Origin: JAHJDS01 sp964569795
GTDB taxonomy: Bacteria > Desulfobacterota > Desulfarculia > Desulfarculales > JAHJDS01
Assembly: GCA_964569795.1 (NCBI GenBank)
Contig: CAZMVB010000009.1
Coordinates: forward strand, 69,182 to 133,181
Length of the DNA: 64,000 nucleotides
Reading direction: 5' to 3'
Shown here: positions 16,407 through 24,026 of the stretch, one piece after another
How positions within the stretch are numbered: position 1 is the first letter of the stretch
Layout of the letters: each line of letters begins with the position of its first letter
The notes under the pieces: model-generated
Databases searched by the model: none
Seen by the model: only the letters and a program-made list of their open reading frames with translations
Told to the model about the DNA's origin: nothing
Translations under genes and position numbers: made by a program

Positions 16407-17474
16407 ATGTCCGATACCGAGACCTACACCTACCAGAGTCCGACCTACCGCGAGATGCACCGCGGCCGGGGAGTGGACTGGCGGGATTTCCGGGGTTCGC
16501 ACTACCGCGAGTATCGCCGGCTCTGGGACGAGACGGCCGCCACCCGGAGCGCCCCTGAATTCCCGCTCCACGTGGACATCGAGACGACCAACGCCTGCAA
16601 CCTCGAGTGCCCGATGTGCCCCCGGACCCATCTGGTCAAGACCAAAAACCAGCGCTGGTCGCCCAAGGGCCGGATCGGCCTGATGGATCGAGGGTTATAT
16701 CGCCGTCTCATCGACCAGGCGGCCGTGGGCGGGGCCTATTCGGTCAAGCTCAACTTCCTGGGCGAGCCGCTGCTGCACCCCGAGGTGATTGACCAGGTGG
16801 CCTACGCCGCGGGCCGCGGCCTGTGGGTGATGATCAACACCAACGCCGTGCGGCTGTCCGAGGACATGTCCCGTGGGCTGCTGGACGCCGGGCTGTCCGA
16901 CATCTTTTTCTCGTTCGATTCGCCCTACAAGGACGTCTATGAGCGCATCCGGGTCGGCGCCTCCTTTGACCGGGTTGTCCGAAACATACAACGGTTCATG
17001 GAACTGAAATACAAACTTGGCCGGCCCGACGTCCAGACCCGGGTGTCCATGATCAGCTACTGGGACGGCAAGGGGACCGGCGAGGGCGAGCGTGAGGCCT
17101 ACCTGGCCCTGTTTGACGACCTGGGCGTGGACGAGATCGGGTTTGCGGTCTATTCAGACCCGGCCCTGGATTACTCGGGTCTGATGCCCGAGCCCCTGGC
17201 CGGTTTTTGCTGCGACGACCTGTTTCGCCGGGTGTTCGTCCTGTGGGACGGCGCGGCCCAGGTCTGCTGCGGCGAGTGGGAACGGCGGCTCCAGGTGGGC
17301 GACGCCAGTAAAGAGGACCTGGCCGGGATCTGGACGTCGCCGGCCTTTGTCCGGATTCGCGACCTCCACGCCACGGGGTTTTATGACCGGATCGAGGCCT
17401 GCCGGCGCTGCTCGGTGCCGTATTTGATCGCCCGCGATCGACCGGAAAGGGCCGAGAATGGAGGCCAGACATGA
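16407..17474 (+). CDS. Radical SAM/SPASM protein, type A (second copy)
   Basis: A 355-residue protein with GAGGAAAG upstream of the ATG. The cap motif is HYREYRRLW and the cluster motif CNLECPMC (Cys64, Cys68, Cys71), then GGAYSVKLNFLGEPLLHP, nearly identical to the copy at 13245. The C-terminus shows WDGAAQVCCGEW and CRRC. The two type A copies differ around the middle (FSIDG versus FSFDSP), so they may act on different positions or substrates. The stop overlaps the next start. Confidence 0.88.
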   Translation: MSDTETYTYQSPTYREMHRGRGVDWRDFRGSHYREYRRLWDETAATRSAPEFPLHVDIETTNACNLECPMCPRTHLVKTKNQRWSPKGRIGLMDRGLYRRLIDQAAVGGAYSVKLNFLGEPLLHPEVIDQVAYAAGRGLWVMINTNAVRLSEDMSRGLLDAGLSDIFFSFDSPYKDVYERIRVGASFDRVVRNIQRFMELKYKLGRPDVQTRVSMISYWDGKGTGEGEREAYLALFDDLGVDEIGFAVYSDPALDYSGLMPEPLAGFCCDDLFRRVFVLWDGAAQVCCGEWERRLQVGDASKEDLAGIWTSPAFVRIRDLHATGFYDRIEACRRCSVPYLIARDRPERAENGGQT

Positions 17475-18523
17475 CCGCCGAGGTCCAGGGGCACGTCTTT
17501 CTCAAGGAGAACGCGGCCGGCCTGGCCGTGCAGCGCTCGCGGCGCCGGGACCCGGAGGCGGTCCTGACCGAGAACCTGGGGGCGAGATACGTCGAGTACC
17601 GCCGGCAGTGGCGGCGGACCGAGGACTTCCTGAGCGTGCCCGACTGGCCGCTGCACCTGGACGTGGACACCAATTACTCGTGCAACCTGCGTTGCGCCAT
17701 GTGCCCCCTGGGCGTGCCCGGCCGCGAACTGCCGTATGGCAACAGGCTATTGGACAAGAAACTCTACGCCCGGGTGATCGCCGAGGGCGCGGCCCGGGGC
17801 CTGAGCGCCGTGCGCCTGGGGCTGACCGGCGAGCCGCTCCTGCGGGGCGATATCCTCGAGTTCGTGGACATTGCGAGAGAAGCCGGGCTGGTGGACGTCA
17901 TGCTCATCACCAACGGGCTGCTCCTGACCCCGGACATTTCCAGGCGGCTGATCGGCGCCGGGCTGACTCGGCTCCAGGTCAGCCTGGACGCGGTCACGGC
18001 CGAGACCTACGCCCGGCTCCGGCGGGGAGGTAATTACCAAACGGTGATCCGTAACGTGTCCGCCTTCATCGAGGCGCGGGACCGGGCCGGGGTCGAATTG
18101 CCGCTGCTACGGGTCAGCTTTGTCCGGACCGCGGTCAACGCCCCTGAACTGCCGGCCTTCGAGGATTTCTGGCAGGACCGGGCCGATTACGTGGCCGTCC
18201 AGGAGTACGCCGACCTGGTGGGCACCCCCGAGTCCCGGGCCCTGATCCCGGCCGATCGCCGGGAGGTGCCGGACTTTCGGTGTCCCGACCCCTTCCAGCG
18301 GCTGGCCCTGTTCGTGAACGGTGACCTGTTCGGCTGCTGTTCGGACCACGGCCGGGAGTATCCCTGGGGGAACGCCCATCGGGACGATATCGGCCGGGTG
18401 TGGCGCTCCCGGGCGGCCGAGGACTTGCGGGCCCTGCAGGCGCGGGGCGAGTGGTACCGGCATCCGGCCTGCCGGGCCTGCGGCCTGGCCTCGGTGGCCC
18501 GCCTGCCCAACGAGGCCGCCTGA
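17471..18523 (+). CDS. Radical SAM/SPASM protein, type B (second copy)
   Basis: A 350-residue protein whose ATG overlaps the preceding stop (ATGA). The cap motif is RYVEYRRQW and the cluster motif CNLRCAMC (Cys71, Cys75, Cys78), then LGLTGEPLLRGD and LITNGLLLT. The C-terminus has DPFQRLALFVNGDLFGCC and CRAC. It is the closest relative of the gene at 15369. It is the last gene of the island; AT-rich sequence follows and no clear terminator is visible. Confidence 0.88.
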   Translation: MTAEVQGHVFLKENAAGLAVQRSRRRDPEAVLTENLGARYVEYRRQWRRTEDFLSVPDWPLHLDVDTNYSCNLRCAMCPLGVPGRELPYGNRLLDKKLYARVIAEGAARGLSAVRLGLTGEPLLRGDILEFVDIAREAGLVDVMLITNGLLLTPDISRRLIGAGLTRLQVSLDAVTAETYARLRRGGNYQTVIRNVSAFIEARDRAGVELPLLRVSFVRTAVNAPELPAFEDFWQDRADYVAVQEYADLVGTPESRALIPADRREVPDFRCPDPFQRLALFVNGDLFGCCSDHGREYPWGNAHRDDIGRVWRSRAAEDLRALQARGEWYRHPACRACGLASVARLPNEAA

Positions 18524-18738
18524 GATTACGCTGGACCTCGATCCGCTGGATTCCATAGGCTCCGCAGTCATTCTTGCCAGAGAACTATTTGATCAACGGT
18601 TCAGCGCCAGCAATTATTTCCCCTTGAACTGGTTTCCATATTGGCTGATCAGGTTCAAGGAAAAAATAGTTTGAGAACAACTCATGGTTCAATCGGGCTG
18701 AATTCCTCGGACGATCAGACCTCCGACGTTGCCGGATA

Positions 18739-18767
18739 TTGACCGGCCTCCTTTCGATGCTTATACT
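18739..18767 (+). promoter_or_regulatory. Promoter of the MFS exporter gene, probably leaderless
   Basis: TTGACC at 18739-18744 and TATACT at 18762-18767 with a 17-base spacer. The -10 box ends six bases before the ATG at 18774, and there is no Shine-Dalgarno between them, so the transcript should begin at or next to the start codon. Confidence 0.7.
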
Positions 18768-18773
18768 CACCAA

Positions 18774-20225
18774 ATGCCTTCCGAACCCAACCACCAGGTC
18801 CAGGGCGGGCCCTCGGCCCGGACCGATGCCGATACGGTCGTCCAGAGACACGTCCTGATAGCCGCGTCCCTGACCGCCTTTTTGGCCCCGTTCATGGGCT
18901 CGGCGGTCAACCTGGCCCTGCCGGCCATGGCCCGATCCTTGGACCTGGACGCGGTGACCCTCAGCTGGGTCCAGACCTCGTACCTGCTGACCTCGGCCGT
19001 GCTCCTGCTTCCCTGCGGGCGCCTGGCCGACATCTTGGGCCGCAAGAAGGTTTTCCTGCTGGGCACGCTGATCTTCATCCTGGGCTCGGTCCTGTCCGGC
19101 CTGGCCTTTTCGGCCTGGATGCTGATCGGGGCGCGACTGGTCCAGGGCGTGGGCAGCGCCATGACCTTTGCCACCGGCCTGGCGCTCATCACCTCGGTCT
19201 TTCCCCCCGAGAAAAGGGGCCGGGCCATGGGCATTACCCTGGCCGTGATCTATGTCGGCCTGTCCGCCGGCCCGTTGCTGGGCGGGCTCCTGACCATGCA
19301 CCTCAGTTGGCGCAGCGTCTTTCTGGCCCCGATTCCCGTGGGACTGGTGGCGGTCTGGTTCATGATCTCCCGGGTCAAGGGCGAGTGGGCCGAGGCCGCA
19401 GGCGAAAAGTTCGATTTCATCGGCTCGATCCTGTACGGGGTCGGGATCGCCGCCTTGATCTACGGCCTGACCTTGCTGCCCCGCCCCGGCGGCCTGTGGC
19501 TGGTGGGGGCCGGGGTCGTGCTGGAGGCCCTGTTTACCTGGTGGGAGATCTTCACCGAAAGCCCGGTCTTCGAGATCGATCTGTTCCGCCACAACCGGGT
19601 CTTCGGCTTTTCCAACCTGGCGGCCCTGTTCAATTATGCCGGCACCTTTGGGGTCACTTTTCTGTTGAGCCTCTACCTCCAGGACATCAAGGGCCTGAGC
19701 CCGGAGGTGGCCGGGCTGATCCTGGTCGCCCAGCCGGTGATCATGGCCCTGGTCTCGCCCTATGCCGGCCGGCTGTCGGACCGGATCGAGCCGCGGGTCC
19801 TGGCCTCGCTGGGCATGGCCCTGATCGTTGTCGGTCTGGCCATGCTGGCCGCCCTGACCTGGACCACACCCCTGTGGTTCATCGTCCTGGAGATGGTCAT
19901 CCTGGGGGTGGGCTTCGGCCTGTTCTCCTCGCCCAACATGAGCGCCATCATGGGCGCGGTCGAACGCAGGTACCTGGGCATCGCCTCCGGGTCGGCCAAT
20001 TCGATGCGCCTGTTGGGCCAGATGCTGAGCATGGGCCTGGCGGCCATGGCCCTGTCCATATTCATCGGCCCCCTCCGGATCTCGCCGGCCAATCACGCCC
20101 AATTCATGGAGGCGGTCCGGGTGACGTTCCTCGTCTTCGCCGGGATGGGCGCCGCCGGGGTGTTTTTCTCGATGGCCCGGGGACGGATGCCGGCCGCGGA
20201 CGGCCGGGACCGGTCAGAGGCGTAG
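18774..20225 (+). CDS. DHA2-type MFS drug/metabolite exporter, 14 TM
   Basis: A 483-residue integral membrane protein. The start ATG at 18774 follows a leaderless-type promoter. LSWVQTSYLLTSAVLLLPCGRLADILGRKKVF carries the MFS motif A region (GRLADILGRKK) between TM2 and TM3, and a second similar loop appears as GRLSDRIEPR. Hydrophobicity suggests 14 helices, as in EmrB/QacA proton-driven exporters. The gene is monocistronic between the glycan island and the convergent MBL gene, with which it overlaps by 12 bases at the 3' end. Substrate not predictable. Confidence 0.88.
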   Translation: MPSEPNHQVQGGPSARTDADTVVQRHVLIAASLTAFLAPFMGSAVNLALPAMARSLDLDAVTLSWVQTSYLLTSAVLLLPCGRLADILGRKKVFLLGTLIFILGSVLSGLAFSAWMLIGARLVQGVGSAMTFATGLALITSVFPPEKRGRAMGITLAVIYVGLSAGPLLGGLLTMHLSWRSVFLAPIPVGLVAVWFMISRVKGEWAEAAGEKFDFIGSILYGVGIAALIYGLTLLPRPGGLWLVGAGVVLEALFTWWEIFTESPVFEIDLFRHNRVFGFSNLAALFNYAGTFGVTFLLSLYLQDIKGLSPEVAGLILVAQPVIMALVSPYAGRLSDRIEPRVLASLGMALIVVGLAMLAALTWTTPLWFIVLEMVILGVGFGLFSSPNMSAIMGAVERRYLGIASGSANSMRLLGQMLSMGLAAMALSIFIGPLRISPANHAQFMEAVRVTFLVFAGMGAAGVFFSMARGRMPAADGRDRSEA

Positions 20226-21152
20226 GGTGCTGCCGACCGTGCCGAAGACAAAGGCCCGGGGCAGGGCCGCCCGGAGCCTGACCTGGGCGGCCAGTCCGGT
20301 GCAGTGGGTGGCCATCAGGACCTCGGGGTCGAATTCGGCCAGGGCCTCGGCCGTGGCGTCGATCGCCTCGTCGCTGACCGGCGGCTGGAGGTGAAACCCG
20401 CCCAGCACGGCGTAGATCCGGTCCTTCCCGGTCAATTCGATCGCGTGCCGGATGGTGTTGACGATCCCGGCGTGACCGCAGCCGGTCAGGACCACCAGGC
20501 CCTTGTCCTTGACCGCGAACAGCACGGCCATGTCGTCGGCCATGACCGCGTTGTCCTGAAGGACCCCGTCCCGCTCGGCGTACTGGGCCGCGAACCCGTG
20601 CTCGAAGGCGGTCGTCCGGGCGATGGTGCCCGTGGTCAACAGGGTCCCCTCGGCCAGCCAGGTCGGCTCGGCAGCAAACTCGAACCGGAAGGGCGTATCG
20701 GCCAGGTGTTCGGTCAGGAGGTCGGGCATGGGCACCATCTGTCCGTCCGGTCGCTTGAGGAACCGCCGCAGGGTGGCCTCGGGATGGACCACCACCCGGA
20801 CCGGACCGCGCGCCAGCCCGGCCAGGGCCGCCAGCCCCCCCAGGTGATCGAGGTGACCGTGGCTGAGGACCATTTCCCGGATCCCGCCCAGGTCGATCCC
20901 CAGTTGCTCGGCGTTGTGCTGAAGCGGCCCGCCGGTCAGGCCGGTGTCCATCAGGACCTCGCTGACCGCCTCGCCCCGAAACAGCCGGATCAGGGCGGCG
21001 AAACCGTGCTCGGCCAAGAGCGGCTTGATCCGGCCGTCCAGGCCTGTGAGCAGCCGGGCCCGCTCGATCCGGTCGTCTCCGGGCATGACCTGGTCGCTCA
21101 GGTTGTCCACCAGGGTGACGATCTCGGCCCGATCCACTTCCTTCAGCTGCAC
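20214..21152 (-). CDS. MBL-fold hydrolase, MJ0301/ribofuranosylaminobenzene-5'-phosphate-synthase-like
   Basis: A 312-residue metallo-beta-lactamase-fold protein. The GTG start at 21152 is supported by AGGAGG 6 nt upstream. The metal motif is LSHGHLDHLGG near residue 98, with TGCGHAGIVN and a GGFHL motif later, and THCTGL near the C-terminus. This pattern is found in the family often annotated as 7,8-dihydropterin-6-methyl-4-(beta-D-ribofuranosyl)-aminobenzene-5'-phosphate synthase; that name is a weak family label, not a proven activity. Its 3' end overlaps the MFS gene. Confidence 0.85.
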   Translation of the reverse strand: MQLKEVDRAEIVTLVDNLSDQVMPGDDRIERARLLTGLDGRIKPLLAEHGFAALIRLFRGEAVSEVLMDTGLTGGPLQHNAEQLGIDLGGIREMVLSHGHLDHLGGLAALAGLARGPVRVVVHPEATLRRFLKRPDGQMVPMPDLLTEHLADTPFRFEFAAEPTWLAEGTLLTTGTIARTTAFEHGFAAQYAERDGVLQDNAVMADDMAVLFAVKDKGLVVLTGCGHAGIVNTIRHAIELTGKDRIYAVLGGFHLQPPVSDEAIDATAEALAEFDPEVLMATHCTGLAAQVRLRAALPRAFVFGTVGSTLRL

Positions 21153-21221
21153 CTTGGTCCTCCTGACTAGCCCCGGCCGGGAGTGGGGGGATATACTGAA
21201 AGCACCGTCTGCGAGGTGGAG

Positions 21222-21518
21222 ATGAGACGCCTGCTCCCGACCCTGATGGTTGCGGCCGCCCTGACGTTTCCCGGGGCGACGGCCGCCTCGGCGCGGCCCA
21301 ACGAGGTCGTTCACGGCTTTCGGATCGGTTATGCCGCGGCCCAGCAGCTCAAGCAGGCGGGCCGGGCCAGGACCTTTGTCCGGTTCAAGACGATCATGGA
21401 GCGCCAACTGAAACGCTGGGGCGACGACAGTCCCGATTTCCGGCGGGGACTGCTTTTGGGCGGCCGTGATTTCTTTGCCGGCAAGAGCCTGGCCCAGGGG
21501 CTGGCCGACCTGAAGTGA
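21222..21518 (+). CDS. Small secreted protein of unknown function
   Basis: A 98-residue protein with a Sec-type signal peptide (MRRLLPTLMVAAALTFPG, likely cleaved around ASA-RP). The mature part is basic and helical and keeps the features FRIGYAAAQQLKQAG and LLLGGRDFFAGKSL. GGTGGAG precedes the ATG at 21222, and TATACT at 21192-21197 is a possible -10 box. The layout resembles the protein at 29507-29824 (signal peptide, then a short stretch with a G-YA or YANGFLAG motif), perhaps a shared family. No known domain recognised. Confidence 0.65.
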   Translation: MRRLLPTLMVAAALTFPGATAASARPNEVVHGFRIGYAAAQQLKQAGRARTFVRFKTIMERQLKRWGDDSPDFRRGLLLGGRDFFAGKSLAQGLADLK

Positions 21519-21551
21519 TCCCCGCCTCCGGGCGGTCCCGACCCCCGGGGC

Positions 21552-22610
21552 TCAGTGGTTGATGACGCCCTGGGCGGCGATGGTCGTCGGCAGCATCTGG
21601 CCGCCCTCGACCTCCTTGATCAGGGCCTGCCACTCCTTTTTCAAGGCGGCGATTTTTTCCGCCTGGCCCAGGGCCCACAGGCAGCCGCCCCCCCCGGACC
21701 CGGTGAAGCGGGCCCCGCACCCGGCCGCCCGGGCCAGGTCCGCCAGTTGGCTGGTGGTCTCGGTCAGGACCTCGGGGGTCATCCCCAGTCTGAGGTCCAC
21801 CTCCTCGTTCATGATCCGGGCGGCGTCGTCGATTCTCTGTTCGCCCACGGCCCGGCAGAAGCGGTCGGTCAGGTGGCAGATCTGCGTCCACTCCCGGCGG
21901 TGGCGTCCCTTCTGGAACCCCTCGACCCAGCGCCGATTGACCGTGGCCGACTGGTGGGTTATCCCGGGAAAGGCCAGGAGGGTGCTGTTTTCCAGGGCCT
22001 TGTGGAGGCGCTTGGGGGCGACCACCCGCCGGACGAATCGCTGGCCGGGACCGAGCCGCCAGACCCACTGGTTGACCCCCCCGTAGGCGGCCGCCAGGTG
22101 ATCCTGCATGCCGCAGGGGACGTTGGCCACGCCGCTCTCGATGGCAAAGGCCGTCTGGACCAGCTCGGCCCGGCCCAGGGGCTTCCGGCCCAGCCCGGCC
22201 ACCAGCCGGTTCAGGGCGGCCAGGACCGCCACCAGGGCGACCGACGATCCACCCAGGGCGCTGCGGGGCGGGGATGAGGACTGGATGTCGATACTGATCC
22301 CGCTCAGGCCCATGGCGTCCGCGGCCACGAAGAACATCCCCAGCACGCCGTCATAGGGGGCCTCGCCGGCCGGATAACTCTCCCCGCCCAGGCCCGTGGA
22401 CGAGACCTGGACCTGGCCCTCGTCAAAGGCCCTGATCCGGACGTGGGTCCGCAGCTCCAGGCCCAGGTTGAAGGTGGACGGCAGCCGCCCGAACAGGGGG
22501 ATGTAAAAGGCGGCCAGGTCCAGGGTGCCCCCCATGTCCAGCCGGCAGGGGGCCGAGGTGTGGATCCTCTTCGCCTTCAGGAGTTGGGTGATGGAAGGTG
22601 CCTCATCCAT
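21552..22610 (-). CDS. GHMP-family sugar kinase (HddA-like)
   Basis: A 352-residue GHMP kinase. The N-terminus has SAPCRLDMGGTLD, the ATP-binding motif is PPRSALGGSSVALVAVLAAL near residue 115, and the C-terminal glycine motif is GARFTGSGGGGCLWALG. The arrangement matches D-glycero-D-manno-heptose-7-phosphate kinase and fucokinase-type enzymes, which phosphorylate C1 of a sugar. It lies 53 bases downstream of hdrB on the same strand, so it may be read through from that operon, but no metabolic link is apparent. Confidence 0.85.
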   Translation of the reverse strand: MDEAPSITQLLKAKRIHTSAPCRLDMGGTLDLAAFYIPLFGRLPSTFNLGLELRTHVRIRAFDEGQVQVSSTGLGGESYPAGEAPYDGVLGMFFVAADAMGLSGISIDIQSSSPPRSALGGSSVALVAVLAALNRLVAGLGRKPLGRAELVQTAFAIESGVANVPCGMQDHLAAAYGGVNQWVWRLGPGQRFVRRVVAPKRLHKALENSTLLAFPGITHQSATVNRRWVEGFQKGRHRREWTQICHLTDRFCRAVGEQRIDDAARIMNEEVDLRLGMTPEVLTETTSQLADLARAAGCGARFTGSGGGGCLWALGQAEKIAALKKEWQALIKEVEGGQMLPTTIAAQGVINH

Positions 22611-22663
22611 GGGTAGTGCCCCACTAAATGGTCAGCCTCGGGCCGCCCTTGTCCCGGCCCGAC

Positions 22664-23578
22664 TCAGCCGGTCAGGCCTTTGGACTTGAGCAGCTTCTTG
22701 GGTTTGATCCGCTGACTGTCCAGGCCCAGTTTGGCCGGATCGATCTCCATGGCCAGTCCCAGGATCTGGGTGAAGAACAGCACGGGCAGGTCGTACATCT
22801 CCTTGTGCAGGCGCCGGAGATGGACCTGGCCCATGTCGAATTGTTCGAAGCAGGACGGACAGCCGACGCTGATCATCTCGACGTGGCGTTCGGCCATGTA
22901 GCCCAGCTTTTCGCGGGTGATCTCGTAGGAGGCGTCGGGGTCCACGTTGGCCCCCAGGGGCGAGCCGCAGCACAGAAACTTGCGCGAGTACTCGATGGGC
23001 TCGACCCCGATGTGGCTCAGGACGTGGTCCATGGCCACGGGCACGAAGCTCTCCGAGGGCGACAGGTCGTCGGGATACATCCGCTTGGGCGGCCGGAAGA
23101 AGTGGCAGCCGTAGTGGCAGCCGACCCGGATGGGCACCTCGCGCCGGACCTCTTCCCGCAGCCGGCGGATCATCTCCTCGGTGTGGAAGATGTCCAGGAG
23201 GTGATGGACCTTGATCCGGCCCTTGTAGCCCTTCTCGTTGCGGTTGAGGATGCGGTTGATGGTCCGGCGCCGGTGCGGCTCGTGGGCCAGGATGTAGTTG
23301 GCCTCCTTGAGGGTGTTGACGCATCCGGCGCAGATGGTGACGATGTCCAGGTTCTGGTCCTCGGCCAGGCACAGGTTCCGGGCGGCCAGGGCCAGCCAGG
23401 TGTCGAAGTGGACCTGTTTCAGGCCCGACGAGGGCGGGCAGCAGGAAAAGGGCAGATCGACCAGTTCGATGCCCATCCGCCGGCAGACCTCGCGGGTGGC
23501 CGACTCGAAGCCGGGGTATTTGGACGGGATGGTGCATCCCGGAAAGAAGGCGTATCGGGTTTCAGAATCGGATGACAT
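22664..23578 (-). CDS. hdrB: Heterodisulfide reductase-like subunit B
   Basis: A 304-residue CCG-domain protein. Two cysteine-rich copies are visible: FFPGC ... SCCPPSSG ... CAGCVNTL in the first half and GCHYGCHF ... FLCCGSPLG ... GCPSC in the second, the arrangement that binds noncubane [4Fe-4S] clusters in HdrB. The start overlaps the end of hdrC by 17 bases. In sulfate reducers and methanogens HdrB is the disulfide-reducing or electron-exchange subunit of HdrABC. Here the partners are HdrA-MvhD and Kor. Confidence 0.92.
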   Translation of the reverse strand: MSSDSETRYAFFPGCTIPSKYPGFESATREVCRRMGIELVDLPFSCCPPSSGLKQVHFDTWLALAARNLCLAEDQNLDIVTICAGCVNTLKEANYILAHEPHRRRTINRILNRNEKGYKGRIKVHHLLDIFHTEEMIRRLREEVRREVPIRVGCHYGCHFFRPPKRMYPDDLSPSESFVPVAMDHVLSHIGVEPIEYSRKFLCCGSPLGANVDPDASYEITREKLGYMAERHVEMISVGCPSCFEQFDMGQVHLRRLHKEMYDLPVLFFTQILGLAMEIDPAKLGLDSQRIKPKKLLKSKGLTG

Positions 23579-24023
23579 TGTTGAATCCGGACCGTTCGAC
23601 GATGCCGCCGATCTCCTCCAGGTCTGGTTCGGCCAGGGGCTCGAGACCGTACTCGGCGCGCATGGCGTTGACCTGGTGGGTGATGGCCGCCCGCCCGGTC
23701 TTGGTGATCATCTCCAGGACCCGGACGACGTTGACCGGGACGTTGTTGCGCCGGGCGGCGGCGTTCCTGAGGGCGACCATCAGGTCGCCGATGGGTATCT
23801 TCTGGGGGCAACGGTCCTCGCAGACGTGGCAGGTGGCGCAGTACCACAGGCCCTCGTCCTCGACCACGGCCTTGTGTCCCAGGTCCAGGCACCGCAGCAG
23901 CATTTCCCGGGGGCCGATGGCCTTGTCCGAGACCATGACCGCCGGACAGGACCCGGTGCACCGGGCGCACTGGTAGCACTCGAACAGCTCGGCCTTGTCG
24001 AAAAACCGCCAGATCTTGGGCAC
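23562..24023 (-). CDS. hdrC: Heterodisulfide reductase-like subunit C
   Basis: A 153-residue two-cluster iron-sulfur protein with a GTG start. CYQCARCTGSCP at about residue 16 and CATCHVCEDRCP at about 62 are the two [4Fe-4S] motifs. It passes electrons between HdrA and HdrB. It starts three bases after the hdrA stop and its 3' end overlaps hdrB, so the three are translated together. Confidence 0.92.
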   Translation of the reverse strand: MPKIWRFFDKAELFECYQCARCTGSCPAVMVSDKAIGPREMLLRCLDLGHKAVVEDEGLWYCATCHVCEDRCPQKIPIGDLMVALRNAAARRNNVPVNVVRVLEMITKTGRAAITHQVNAMRAEYGLEPLAEPDLEEIGGIVERSGFNNVIRF

Positions 24024-24026
24024 CGG

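Noticed and set aside
18622..18660. Hairpin after the last radical SAM gene as a terminator
   Set aside because: CCTTGAAC/GTTCAAGG pair around a 23-base loop, but on the + strand an A-run follows, not a T-run.
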